Shown: positions 36,101 to 51,100 of the stretch, piece by piece
How positions within the stretch are numbered: position 1 is the first letter of the stretch
Layout: each line of letters begins with the position of its first letter
Source: Tyto alba
Taxonomy: Eukaryota > Chordata > Aves > Strigiformes > Tytonidae
Direction of reading: 5' to 3'
Length of the DNA: 64,000 bases
NCBI RefSeq assembly: GCF_018691265.1
Contig: NW_024881295.1
Span: forward strand, 15,712,314-15,776,313
Program-made: the position numbers and the translations under genes
The notes under the pieces: generated by a model
Told to the model about the DNA's origin: nothing
Seen by the model: only the letters and a program-made list of their open reading frames with translations
Databases searched by the model: none

Positions 36101-39100
36101 CAGCAAACTCATATACAGTTTTGGATAGATACACTGCACTAGACAGTCTGTTTAGAAGTTCACACTTGTCTTTCAGACAGGACAGAAACAACTCCTCCCA
36201 GCAGCGTAACATTACAGACATGTTTAAAATGTCAAACACAACCCCCTCTCCATGTTAAACTATCCCTCCCATGCCACATTTAACACATTAAGAATTCCCT
36301 CCTTCATTTTCTACTCTTATTCTTCCTTCCACACTTTTGGCTTTAACTGAATGCTGAGCCTTAACCCAAACATGAATTGCTTTGGAAGATGCAAGACTCT
36401 GTGAGCCTACCTCCTTCATATTATACAGCTCTAGATACTTCCTGCTGACATTATGCTTTTGTTTGCCTAAACAACATGCAGTTGAACTTTTAAATGCTGT
36501 ATTTATTTTCCTAGAGCACACAACTGGCCCTCTGGGCAAAGTTTATATGCAGCACTTTGCCAAGTTCAGGCAACTGGTATGAATTGAAGTCATTAGCATC
36601 TGAAAAAGCACTATTATGATACAAGAGAAAAATATTTGTAAATTTTACTGCACCTAGTTTGTGACAACTGCATTGCACATCTATTCACTGTCCAAATAAG
36701 AACCTTGTTTCCCAGCTGCACAAGGTAGATGCAGGCTAATACTACTGCTCAGACTGAACTCCAAATATCTCCTTCCTTTCCCAGTCCTCCTCCCCCTTCA
36801 GCCTGATTCTCTTTTCTGTAAATACTCTCCATTACTGTTCTCAGAAATGACACCTTAGGATGCAAAGCTGGAGGAAGACGAATCTGAAAAGTAGGCTGGG
36901 TCTGAGATTTGTACTAGATCCATGGTGGAGTCACACTGAGATAGAACACTAAAAACAGATGGGGCCTTAAAAATGCATGTAAGCTGATAAATTTAAGATG
37001 TTCCCACTGATTAACAACTGAGAGAGTCCAATACTATGGCAGACAGGTTATAGTACTGTTCTTTTGGGATGAACATATAAACACTGCAGTCACTTAACTA
37101 GGAATTAGATGGTGCTTGAATTTTAAAAGCCCTGGGATTTTTTGAGTTTCTTGTAATTAATCTCAACTCAGAGGCAGAAGAGGTGCAAGCTTACAGGGCA
37201 CAAATGTAAGGAGTAGGTCAAGGTTAAGTGTCAGAAGAATCTTTTTGGATCAAAGGAAAAAAAGCGTGCTGTCAGGACTAGGCATCTTTCAAAGGTTTTG
37301 GGCACACCCACATAACTCACATAACACACACCACATAACTCTACAATAGCATGAACACTGAGATCTCAAAATATTTGACATTTAATGTAAACTGAAAGCA
37401 AGAGAAACAAAGGCAAACAAATGCTGCTTAGGAAATGAAGGGAGCTCAAATGTTGGCATACTGAACATGCCTGTTGCCATCTTCCTTTGCCAACTTAAAT
37501 ATCTAATCCATCCACTCCTCCCAAATTTGGCAAACCTCTGCAGGCCTCAGGAGCGAAGAACCAAATTCAAACTCTAATATCCAGTCCCATGCATACTAAC
37601 AAACACCCTGTGATTTCCCACCGAATTACTGACACATCTCTACCTTTGAGACCAGTAGGAATAGGTTTGCACCATACTGTCCCTAAATCCATGAAAAAAA
37701 TTACCTTTACAGTACTTCCATAAAGGTTAACAACAGCTTTCTGTACGTAAGAGTAGCTATGTGAATGGTGATGAGATTTAACTAGACCAAAGTAAAAGTA
37801 CAGCCTTAGCAATTCAAAGCAACTCCAATTCCCTCCACCAGTATGCCTGAGAAGGAATGCTAAGGGCTATTTATATTTTGACTGAAGAAAAACATACACG
37901 GTATCAAGCACAGCACGCCAAAAAATAGTTGGCAGGAGAAAATGTCTCGAGAATCATTAAAAAAAAAAAACCTTTACTATCAGAAGATTTCTGATTATGT
38001 GTAAATGAAAGATTTCTGTCAATTATATTATTGCAATCCCACTGTACAATATTACAAATTTAAATGTATGCAGAAAAAGAATTATTACAAAGAAAGTTCA
38101 GAGACTTTGAAGAAGCTATATCCAAACAAATTGCCACTTCTGTGTACCTTTTTTACTATTTCAACATAAAGTTAATCTACTTTTTTACATGCTATTTCTT
38201 ACATTTTTGTTGTATTATTCTTTGGCTCCATTAATCAGTAAAAACTGGACATTAAGATGACTGCTAACCTGCTTACTAGTTCAGCTGATTCTCAATATCA
38301 GTACTTGTAACCCTTTTATCTTGTGCACGATAGTGGGATTATGTATTTTTGAACTATGTATATAATATTAAATTTTAAGCAAAAAGCATAAAACTCAACA
38401 GTGGAGTATTTCAATTTTTTATTACATTTATTTTATTACAGAAATACAAATTGCCCTAGGTTTGAGGTGGTTTTGGTTTTGTTTTGTTTTAATGAGAGCC
38501 TTATTTCAAATGCAAGGTGAAGACTGCTTTTCTTTACAGAATACAACATCAAGCCTATTATTTTTACACCACAATTTCTGAGAAATACATGAAATAATTT
38601 ATTTTCCTGATTTTTTTTTTACTGAGAACCAGCACTTCTAATGTCTGTGGGTAAACTCTGCTTCTGTGAGATGTTACTGGAAGAACTGATGTTCCTATGT
38701 ATTAGTTCACCCTCTGACATTTCCTCATTCAGATCAATATTCATGTTTTAGTGACTGAAAACATCCTTTTACAACCCATGTGCTAGTCAGTTAACCAACT
38801 GTCTTCAGCAGTTCAAATATGCCATTGCACCCTGAAAAAGATCCACATTTTTAAATGGAAAAAATAACAGCTATATTTAGAAGTGTCTCCTTTCTGCTCA
38901 TGCCTGTGTAATGAATAGGTTCTTTGAAAACTGTTATGACTAAAAATGACACCTTCCCAATTGTAAACCAAACAGATCAAGCATTTGTTCACATTCAGCC
39001 TCCAAACAGCTAGCCAGCTAGGTAATCCAGTACCTCCCAGAAGTATACGCTTACCTTTATGCCATGGTCCTCATACACATATCATCAAGGAAGATTTGCA

Positions 39101-42100
39101 AAGACTACACTGAGTCTGCTTTGTGCCACAGAAATATTGGGCCTTTAAGGGATCAGTGTGGCTCTCCAAGTGCATCACATTCAATATATTAAACAGGTGG
39201 GGCTTTTATACATACATATGCATAGTAATACATACCTACAACAGCAAAGGCTCAGAAATTTAAAGTGAGATTTTACGTACCAGTTCATAGACTACTGAAA
39301 GCAAAAAGAGCACCTTGCTGTGCAAGATGCCACTACTGAGCAGAAGAGATACAGCTTACATGTAACTGAAAATACATTTCATCTACTAGCTTCAGTTGTT
39401 TTATTTCTTCTAGTCTGAATCAAACCAGAAGCACAGATCAGAATTCTGCCTCTGGGAAGGTATTCCCACATGTTTAACCCTTTGACATCTACCACAGCTA
39501 CTGTGCAACTTCAATTTCTGCTCCACCCAAGAAACTATAAGATACGTAACGTCCAAGAGCATGTAACAGGGAGTGATTTATTATTCCATTCAGCTAGCTC
39601 AGTTAGTTGTATGTTTTCTTATTATTTAGTTATAAAAGGGAGCGAACTTCAATTCTCCCGACAGAGTCAATTTAAATTCACACCCTTCATTTTTTCACAA
39701 ACTTGAGGCCAGCACAGCCTCATTTTGCTGCTGTGTGCCTGCTAATTAGACCTAACACTATGTCTATTTGTAGCTACTTTTAAAAATTATTTTTCTAACA
39801 GCTTCTTCTTTAGAGTGAAAACTAAGCTAGGTTGAGGTTGGAGGAAAGCTATCTAGATCTCTTCTGTTATAAAATATGACTGTGATTAACATGATAAAGG
39901 AATTTAACAGGAAATTAAACCAACACAAATGTATTCCATCTCCTCAAAACAAGTATTATTAAAGGAACTGCCAGGCATTCCTGAGGCATCAAGCTACCAC
40001 AAAAACAACACAAACAGATGCTGTATTAGTCTACAAAATTTCCATTCTGGTTTGCTTGTGGACTGTAAGTTTTGTAGCAACGAATGTTACGGGTAAGCAA
40101 AGATGATGACAAAGGAATCTCCTGGATGATACTCTCAATCACAAGCTGTCGGGGACCAAAACCCACTAGTTATAGGTGCTAGTGGACAAATGCAGCAGCA
40201 ATGAAGGCTGAATCACAACCCCTCAAATGCGGCTGATCCAACCACCCAGGGCTGTATCTTCAAGAGGTGTGTACCAATAGCACATGGAGACCCAGTAGGC
40301 AACGGGTAAGCTCCATCCACCTCCTCCCTTGCCAGCTGAGCCACAATGACTGGTTTTATGATTGTCTTTGGTTTTCACCAACTGAAAAGTAAAATGAGCT
40401 AGCTTAAGCCACCTTCTCGATAATCAGATTTCATGGCTGTTTAAACTAAAATGCTATGAATCCCAAGATGATAAACTGAAAGCACACACACACCAATTAT
40501 CATTGCTTCAGACATGCGCAGTAACTTGTCAAACCATGTTTAATAAACTGCTTTAAAAGTGCCCACACTCTTGGTTAGATGAGCAATTTCTGAAGTAAGC
40601 AGGGAAATCTAGCTAAGGAAAAGCATTTCTGGAAAAAAAAATTAAAGGGGGAACAAAGACTTCTTGCTCTATTTTAAATTTAAGACTAAATTTTAACACT
40701 CAATTTGTGGTTATATTTGCAAATTGCTATTTCATTCTTTTATCATTTTCCTGATGCCCACTGAACCCATCAGAATGATTAAGACGATGAAGTTGAATTA
40801 TTAATGAAAGATGAATCTGGGAACAGTAATTCTACTTATTCTCCATTAAAACTATTGTAGTTCACTTACAGATTTGCATTGTGTTTTAAAAAGAAGCTTC
40901 AGTTCATTTACAGATTTGCATTTTGTTTTAAAAAGAAGCTTCACATCATTTGAGATAACTACTGAAACCAGGTAGGCGCACCATCCTTATGCTTTCTGAA
41001 TAATTTACATATTGTGAAGATACTATAAATTTTTATTTTCACCATGATCAGCACTTTTTTTTATATGTATTTTGAACCTGAGATGGGAGGAAAGAAACAG
41101 TAGAGAAATATGAAAACATCTGTCTCCAATTTAATTACAAAACTGCTAAAGAAATAAACCTCTCTTCAGAATTCAAAAATGTTTAATCGTTATTTTAAAA
41201 GAATTATGTCAAGCAACAACTCTAACTTTTCATTTTAGTATAATAAAGGAAGATTGACCTAATACTTCCATTCAGTAACTTCTGTCCATATCTACCATTT
41301 TGAGAGTGAAAGTTATTTCACACTAAAAACAAGTGGGTTCTTCTTTGCCCTCTGTGAAGCATAATTGTACCTAGTAAAAGCACTATGGACATCAAATAGA
41401 TGCGAAAGGTACCAACGTGAAAGTGACTTATTTGGTACCTTGTTCCATCCACTGGCATGAGCAGCTGTCTCTTGTGTGCGCTCTCGATATTCTTGATATG
41501 TCACCGGCCTGCAGAAGTTAAACCAACACTGAAAGTTATAAAAGGAAACAAAAGAACAAGAATAAAATAAAATTCTCAGTCTCCAGAGAACTAAATATTT
41601 TCACGTGTATTAAAGCAAATAATTTTCAAGAGCTAACAAGTCTTGCGTTTCAGGACGTAAAACACCAGCACCAGACAGGGTCAAGAAGGCATCACCTTCT
41701 CACAGTTACAAAACTTCATGTAATTGGTCAAGTGAGTTTCATAATAATTTGACACTCTACAAATTAAATAACATTAGATAAGTAGGTTCTCCAATATGCT
41801 ACCAAAATGTCTAAGGTCTTGCATATAATTTTTTATAATCTAAGACTTTAAGGATAAAAAACTCCACTAAAGAATTCATATGTGAGATAGAGGGCAATGC
41901 AGAGTAGAATTTTTATAAACAATACAGGTTACGAACCAACAGACTGCTTGACCACACTAATGTTGTGTTAAGAGTTGAAGCCTTCACTTGATAGAAGCAG
42001 CATTTTTGAGCATAAAAAACCCTTTGTATTTCCGTAAATACCTTTATTATAGATTTATCACACCTTTATTTCTCTGAACTGGGATGATGAAATTCCTTCT

Positions 42101-45100
42101 TCCATACTCTTTCCTCCAAGATCATATAGTATCTTAGAGTCAGTAACAATAAAGATTTTCTGTGAAGTGACAGCAGAAGATACACTGTTTCAAAAGCAGT
42201 GGTCCTGAGCCAGATCATGACAAAAGTCAAGTTCAGACTTTAAGGGAAATAGCGGTAACTGGTATTGGACAGAAGACTGCTTATTGTACTCCAAGAACCC
42301 GTCATGATCTAATAGCCTAGTGTACCATAATATACTTGTTTATATGCAGATAAGAGGACAGGAAAACATAAGCAAAGTAAGTATTGCATCAAATAGCACT
42401 ACTGTAGCAAACATGGGTAAAAGAACAGAGCTAAAGCACACTGGGGAAAATATAATAATTTGGGTCTGTCATTTTAAGTACATTCTCTTAACTTCCTTGG
42501 TACATTAGTTCCTTTAAAACACAAATCCAGATGGATCAGTGGGATGAGAAAAGCAACAACAGCTGCAGGAAGGATCAAGAGATTAAATAATAGCTCTAGT
42601 TTGCCTCATAAAAAGGCATGCATGTCAACACATTTTCAAAGGCATTTCAGGCTTTATATGTACAATGTATGTACGTACGTACATATATTAAAAAAATATA
42701 TAGAACACAAGTATTTTCCCATAGAATATACAAGAAGCCTAGAACATCACGCTGCTAACAAGCTAGAACCACTGAATTTTCAAAGACCTCGTCTCAGGAA
42801 CTTTCCAAAATGAATCAACCTAGAGTGCACCAGTTATGACCCTTTAAGGTCAGCCAATTATCTACAACCTTTAAGACATTTAAACTTAAAATGTTTTTAC
42901 TTCAGTTTACAGTTCTAGACACACAAAAAGGACAGGTTGCAAGGCTTACTGCTAATTTTCCATCTTATTGACAGTCTGTTTTTTTAGTGTGTAGTAAGGT
43001 ATTTATCAAAATTTCAGCTCTTCAGAAGATACTAAGTACAAGTTTTTAAGGCCACATGGGACAAATGTCTGGCTTGTAAAGGCAGATAAACTTCTGCCAT
43101 TTCTGGAGGAACACACTAGCCTATCGTTTGCCACTTAAGGAGATGTTTGTACTCCACATACTCTTTTCTGTGGGTAAATAATTGTCAGTTTACACAATAC
43201 TGAACTTACTTTTTGACTCTATAGAAACTACATACAGAAGTAGAAAGTATATATATTAGCTTCTGAAAGTTGAATGGTGAGTTGACAAAAGTATACTTTT
43301 TCCTTGGATGACTCATAGAAAAAGAGACAAGCATCTTCATCTGTCTGGTCAGATGTTACATGGCACCTTTACTGTGAAATCCAGGTCAGAGTCATAGGAT
43401 GGTTTGGTGACCTTTAAAGATCATGGGCAGGGACATCTTTCACTACATCAGGTTGCCCAAAGCCTCATTCTACCTGACTTTAAACAGTCAGATTTAAATT
43501 ATATCGGTCATAAAAAGTCAACCTTTAGTTGTTGACTAGGGAGCTAGTTAAGGAACAGATAGGCTAGTTAGGGAATCACAGAATGGTTGAGTTTGGAAGG
43601 CACTGCTGGAGAACATCCTGTCCAACCTCCCTGCTGGGTCTCCTACAGCAGGCTGGCCAGGACCACGTGCAGACGGCTTTTGAGTATCTCCAAGGATAGA
43701 GGCTCCACAACCCCTCTGGGCAACCCTGTGCCAGTGCTCAGTCACCCTCACAGTAAAAAGGTGTTTTCTGATGTTCAGATGGAATGACTTCCACATTCAT
43801 AATCTTTCAGAAGGCTGCCATAAGGGGTATAACCTTCATGAGGGCATGAGATGTCTCTCCAATACCTGTATGGAAGACTTAAGCCTCATGTATCAGAAAC
43901 TTTATACTAGGCACTGATATCTGGGCTTCCAGTACCTTGTTGTTCAAACAGTTCATGAACAGCTACACAAACTCTGAAAGGGTAGTAGTAGAGATTCCCT
44001 GGTTCTTTTGAGACATATTATTTAAATAAATCCACAGAAAATAGACTCAGATAGCTGCCTTCACAACTGCATTTATGTAACTGTCCCTAAAGTAGCACCT
44101 TCCAACTCTGGCTTTCTAGAAATACATTTTGGAGGTCACTCAGAACAACCAGAAGTATTTAATGTGGATCATTTAAAATCAGGCTGGTAATTTATACTAG
44201 AAAAACAAGCAACCACAATAATTTTACTCAAATTCAAAAAACATTAATCAAGATACTAGCATGCCAAGTACGATGTGCTATTTAAACAGTAAGCTTAAAC
44301 TGGCACGGTGGCTCTTAAGGCACCACGGTTAGCCCAGGAGCCCACATTTGCTTCAGATGTATACCTGAATGGTGGTCATAAAGCATCGAACTACCACCCT
44401 TTCAGGGAAACTCTCCCACTCATCTTGAGACAGATTACAAACAAACCTTCAGTTCCACTCTTAACTGTAAGATAAAAGAAGTCAATCTGGCTACAGTCCA
44501 GCATTTGTGAAATTAGCAATGGCAATTGGCAGCTGCCAGTTGCTGGTTCCACCAGCAACTACTCAAACTACTTGAGCTAGTCTCAGAAGTTCAATAATAA
44601 AAACTGAGAAAAAATTTAGAACTTACATTACTGCAAAGAGCAAATACCACAAAGAATTATTCACACATTACAACACAAAACAAAAAAACAGCCAGATAAA
44701 GAACACTGAAAAATAAAGAAACGATATACAAAATGTAGCCCCATCTTTAGCAATTCAGCAGCAGTCAAAATGCAAAAGGAAACACCTTCCCCTTGAAAAA
44801 GCAAATGGAAACTCACTTGCTAAGCAAACTCTGCAGTGCTTTGTGCAGATGTTCTTTTAATTCCTGGGATACTTTCTCCCCTAAATGAGCCAGGCAGTCT
44901 TCTATTGAGCTCTCTGGAGTGGCAGGACTGAACACTGGAGAAGTGTGGCAGTCAAATCCTGTAGTGGTAAATGCTGAGAGAAAAAAGTATACAAAATAAA
45001 ATAATAAAATAGATTCATACAAGAACATCAGCAGTCTCAGTTTTCTAATCCCACCAGTTAATACAGTTTACATGAGGGACAAAGAAATCACAACTCTATA

Positions 45101-48100
45101 GTTAAAGGATGCTATAAGCAAATTGTAGTAAAACAAGTGTGGTCCAAATATATTCTGGAAGTGGTACTTACAGGCCATAGATGAGCTACATTTCCCCTCC
45201 AGCTCTTATTTCACAACTGCATCCTAACCAGCAGGTTAGATGAATGTGCAGCTATTCTCAGTTTTAAGCTGATGCCAACCCTGATGGAGCAGCAAGAGAG
45301 CCTCTTTTCCACAGTAAAATTTGCCCACACACAGACATATCTGCAGCTGTACTAGTGTATAATTTTTTAAAATAATATTTTGTTCATATAACCTTTTCTT
45401 TCTCAGTTTAAAACTTCTAAGAAAGGTCTATATATGGATGAATGTAAACAGATCTAGAGCCCTTCTATTTCAGATCTCCAATTTGCAACACACATGCAAA
45501 GCAAAGACTGTTTCCAAATCATCCCTTGCTGGGAGTCCTATAAAAGCCACATCTACAGGTCAAAGCACATCACAAAAAATAAACCTGGTGAAGTGAGAAA
45601 CCTGATGGTTTAGATCCACACTCCTCTGAATGTTAGCTGCTGAGAAATTATTTCATTTCTGTCATCAGTCATGGATCAGCTTAAAGGCTGCTTACATTTC
45701 ACTATTTATAGTAGCCTACTAAATGTCATTCAAATGTTTGCTTTGGCTAGACTCCACCACTCCAAACGGTAATGTTTAACTATTTTACATCATGTGACAA
45801 TGTGTAGAAATCTTGTGGAGTGAGGAGGGTAAAGAGATCGATGCACCCAAAAATCTCTTTAACTAGAGCACCTGTTACAAAATAACCACAATTATAGAGC
45901 ATAGAAATTATCGACTGAAATGGGAAAATCTGAAGAGCACCTTCCAAGATTTCTTCATCAAGACGTTTTAGCTCCTCCTCGATTTCTATTTTGATCTTCT
46001 CCAAAGCCTCTTTCTCTGAAGCATGTTGTATCATAAACTGTTGTTGAGTCCCTAAAAGAAAATAGAGAAATTATCCAAATGTAGTATTTCAAATAAGGTA
46101 GATAATGGAACATGATATTGAAATATTAACTATAAAGGAATTCAAGGTCAAAGTTCTATTCCAGATGGCAACATAAAAAGTATGATCCCTTAAGGGTACT
46201 TATTACAAAAATTTTATTCTATGAACCCAGAAACACATTAATTTCCAGGCCTATTCAAGACAGAATAGGTGCTTTAAATGTGACTATATTTAAAGTATTA
46301 GAACTGTAAAGCCACAAACAGAATGTATAACTGCTTTAAAACCAAACTTATCTTAAGGCCAAAATCAAATCAAGACACAAAGTCATTAAAGCTAACACAC
46401 TCATTACACCGAAACAAAGCAGATATAGGCATAAGCTTGATTTTTAGTAGAAAAATATAAACTTTATATTGATACCTGTAAAATCTACAAAAATACTCAG
46501 AGCAACTATGTAATGACATCAATGAAGAGTCCCAAGATCTGTTAACTGTGCATCATTTTGCTGTTCACGAGGAGTCTACAGGCCACAGTGAAATAATTTA
46601 AGACCGGGTTCACAAGTAACAATAGAGTCAGTTGCCAGACACAGTTGTCGCTCAGTTGTCAATTCTCATCTCCTAAACAAGTTATTTAGGAATTTGAAAT
46701 GGCTGCATATCCCCAGAAGTACACATGCCATGGTTTGGGATCACGAATACATACTCTGTGTGGACTCTAGATATTTGGTAACAAGAAGTTGTTTCAGCCG
46801 TATCATTCAGGATTATATTGACACTCAACCATCTTTATTATTATGCTGTAGCAAATCAGACAGAAAACTGTTTCCAAACAAGCCAAGGTATTTAAAACAC
46901 ATGAATCTCTAAGGAACCGTCTGCTGAATGTCAACTTTTCCAACACTATGACCGCTACCAATAGGCAGTATGGGATGGGTACTAATGGAAAAACTAGATA
47001 TCTGGGACAGAGTTCCAGCTCAAACCTCTTGCTATTTTGCTGCTTTTTCTTGGGTTTGCTCATCTTTACTTCTTCCATCAGCTTTCAAGCATGTCTTCAA
47101 ATCCCATTCTTAAAGCACACTACAAAAACTGTTTCATTAACTGTTGTCTTATTTTCACCAAATATCACTGAATCAACAGCCTACCACTGAAATTTTCTTC
47201 TTCCTTTCTCTCATTCCTTAAAATGTCCTATTTAGAGATAAAAGAGATATGTTATATACATACAATTATAAAAGTTAATTTTGTATCAGCTTACTCCTGA
47301 AATAAATAAACAAACAAATAAAACTGACCACAAAACTTCCCTTTGCTAAGTAATCCCTCTTCTAGCCATTTTCTTCCCTAAAATTTGGGTCAATTCTCAG
47401 TCTCCATTAGTCTTGCACTCTGCTGCTTTCAACAGTATCAGTGACTGGGTTACCCAAAACACATTTTCTTAGCTCTCTTACTTCTGAATATTCCTTAGAA
47501 TTCTTTTTTGGGACTTCATGATCCCTCATGCCCATGATTTAAACACTACCTCCTGGCTGACCTGATAATGTTGTCCACCTCCACTGTTTCTTACTCATGC
47601 ATCCAAATACCGATGATTCTCCAACCTATCTCACCCTTCCTGCACCTACACCAACTGCCCACAGCTCTGCCTGGGCATCTAGACATCGTTCCACTCTGCA
47701 GTCATTCTTCACTCAGTTTAAGTAAATACAAAGGGAAAGGATTTATATCTGTAATGTTGGTATCATCTGACTTCATTTCTTCCTCATCACTTGTATTTCA
47801 TATCCAAATTTTCAGGTAAGTCCGCAACACTCAGTGTAGTTTTCTGGCATCTCTTTCTTCATTCATGTTTTGAAGATACTAGACCATAATTTGGTGGTCT
47901 TAGGAGTGACTGTCTATTTTCATCAGTTCATCTCTATTAAGTGTTGTATTGCCTTCCCCCTTTCCTCCACAATGGACACATAGTATCATCACTTTTCCTA
48001 TCAGAGTGTGTGAAAGCCATAAAAGCAATGACACTAGTTAACACACGCAGATGTGTAGTAAAGTACAATGTGCATTTTCTGTATTTATAAAAACACTACA

Positions 48101-51100
48101 CAATAAGCTTGCAAAGTCTCCTGGATTTGCAAAGTCAAAAATTCATAGAATCAACCCACTGAATGTATACTAATGCTTAAAAACTCAGCGCTCAATAGAT
48201 ACCTGTGAGACAAAATCTTTATAAACCAATGTACAAGTCAGTGTAAAATGTTTACATTTATTTATGTGAGCAGTTTAAAGGAACAACAGATAAATCAGTT
48301 TAATTCCATTTTACTTAACCACACAGTTAGATCATCATCACTATGTTCAGAATAATTTTATTTAGCTTCTTAAATCCCTTCTCAAATAGTCTCTTTGCCA
48401 CTCTGAACAATAAATTCCAGAGAGAACCAAACTGTTCCTCCTTCTGGTTAATGAACAGACACTCACTAATGCCTTGTCAGTCCCTTTAAGGTTGCCTCTT
48501 TGAATGACCGAACCATTATTTTACAGTCAAGCGCAACAAGTATATGCAAGTACAAACTCTTATTTTAACCTGTGCTTCACCCTGTGTAAGGAAGGGATGA
48601 GGGTATTCAGAAGAGCACCCGTTCTCACAGGACTAATGTGATGATGATCACACATGACAAGCTGTCATATTTGATAATAAGTCACCCGGAAAATGGAAGG
48701 AAGAGAAATTCCATTGCTGCCAGCGTACAAAAGAGCTGTTTAGATAATCAGTCCTGCAGTCAATGGTTTCCATCTCGTAACACCCACAACTTTGCAGCAG
48801 CTGCTGATTCCAACAGCACCTGACTATTCAGTTATGCCAAAACATCAAAAACCAACCCCTCCCGGACCAGTGACTTTGCACTGTTTATTCCCCTAATTAT
48901 CAACGGACTTCAGCTTTCTGCATCTCCTGTATGTTGACCACTACCAACAAAAATTGCACCCAGTGTTGGAGAACAGCGTATTCCAACAGCAAAGGTCCTA
49001 AGCGAGCAGTATCTTTTTCTCCTTTAGATAACTTCCAAGTAAGTTTGCAAATAGGTAGAATAAACAGTAAAAATAGCTTCCAGTATATGAAAACATATTA
49101 TCATTGTTTAATAATGCAAATAGTCACACCAGAAATGGTACTTGTAAGATCCATAAACATTGAATGTTTTCCTATACTGAAATAACAGGTTTGCCTATCA
49201 CAGACTTTTGGTAAACTGACTCTGGAAGGCCTCTTCCCAGCCCAAAGACACAACAAACCTCTCTTGCATCATCTCATGTGAAGAAGTTAGTGCGTTCTAC
49301 TTTGTATTTATGGAATAAATGTTCCCTTTTGCACAAGTGTGTTCTTGTTAAGATTTAAGTTTTTCAGGTATTTGGAGGTAACCTGCAAAGCAGGGGAAAA
49401 TGTATTCTAAAAGTCCATCAAGTGCCACATCACTGACAATCAGACAGCGTTATGACTACTAAATAAATGTAATACTTCAGTAGAACTCCACTGATAAGGC
49501 CATTCCAGAAGTTTAGTAACAGTACAAGACTAACCCGTTTCCCAGGTTTGATCCCAGGAGGAGGAGGGATGGGAAGTCAATCACCAGAGCTAGAGAGCCT
49601 GCACATCTGATCCTACAGTGTTTGTGTCAAACTACAGCTAACAAGAGACAACAGGAACTGTAAGGAGAGACTGCAAAGGTGTTATGCATTTTTAGTTCAA
49701 GTGAATGCAGGGTGAATGAAAAAGAAAGCCACTGATGCCACATATTGCTTTTGATTTTTTTTTTTTATGCTTGTAATTTTCATTTGCCAACGTCTCTGTT
49801 TTCAAGTTCTCCTAGGTCTCTGTATTAACTTCTGTATAGTCAACATTAACTTAAAAATTCACATTCAGCATGATGCTAGTGTTTAACATCTCAGACTTTT
49901 TCAAACAGTGAGAATAAGTAAGCATCTAAAATTTCTGTAAGCACTGAGAAATGACAAATATATACAAAATCTCTTTATAAACATATTCATCTGTTTCCTT
50001 TAATTAAAAGTATATCCACTACCCCAGCAAACTCCAGAACACAGACTGCCATACATACATGTAGTCCTTGATTTGATAAATGTTTAAAAGAAGCTCTGTA
50101 TAAACAAAGAAGGCTCAGCTTAAAAGAAACTAAAAAAGTCCAAAATAATAAGAACTAAAAAGAGACAAAACTTGCCAACTAGCAGTCATTTTTTTTTATG
50201 GGCAGAGAGGAGGCTTAATTAAGTGAGAATACACATTCCTGGAGGGACCACCTCTTACTTCTCCAAGACACTCCAAAAACTCCCTTTCCTTGACTCAGTT
50301 TAGGAAATAGCTCTCTCATTACCATGAACTGGATTAATCTGACCTACAAGCATGTACCTTTTCAGCCAAAGTAGGTATGTTTTGCCCTCAGAGGAAAGTT
50401 TCTAAGGAGTAAGTTATTCATCTAAGCTAAAACCACCTCAAAAACTCCTTCATTTCCTACAGACCAACAGCAAGTACTATGACGGGTGAGTGAAGATACA
50501 GGAATGGAGTACAAAGAAAACCAAGATATTCTGCAACAGCCAGCCCAAGTGTCACCTGGTGACAGAAAATCTTGCAATGACAGGTACCCTACCCATGATG
50601 GTCAAAGTCATATAAATGAGGTAATACTGTTAGATTTGGGATGGCCACTAAGGAGCCTTGAGCTCTCTCACAACGCATGAAGCCTGACCATCTCTGCTCT
50701 GTCTGTACATGTATTTCTTGAGATGTAACAAAGTTCATTTCTAACCGAAGCAAGCGAACAAATAAATGTAAAATCAGTTTCTCCCAGTTCAACACTGCTC
50801 AGTTGTAAGAAATGCGTGTGGGAAACCACTAAAAAGCCTTGATCACTGACTACATACAGTACTTCATACAGTAATTCCAAAGCAGATAATAAATGGTCAA
50901 AAGAACATTGTGTACAATAATTGGATTAAAGTACTGTGAATAGCATGCACCTCAGGGAAACTGTAAAACTGCCAAAACCTTGTTCACCTCTTGAGTATGC
51001 CACCATGCAGTAGTGACACTGTTTACAAATCTTCCAGATGCTGTGTGAGTTCAAGGATTATTTAAGATTTCTCATTCTGTCAAGGAAAACACTGAAAAAC

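Larger units (their letters stand above)
41509..44816 (-). other. BCL2L13: BCL2L13 intron 4, with two CR1 fragments
   Basis: The intron lies between donor AGCAA|GTGAGT and acceptor cttctgcag. It contains two CR1 pieces near 43390-43800 and a short (GTAC)n stretch near 42670. No exon was recognised. Confidence 0.88.

Noticed and set aside
47400..47820. C/T-rich segment resembling an old LINE or other degraded repeat.
   Set aside because: No diagnostic motif or tail could be matched, so I did not assign a family.
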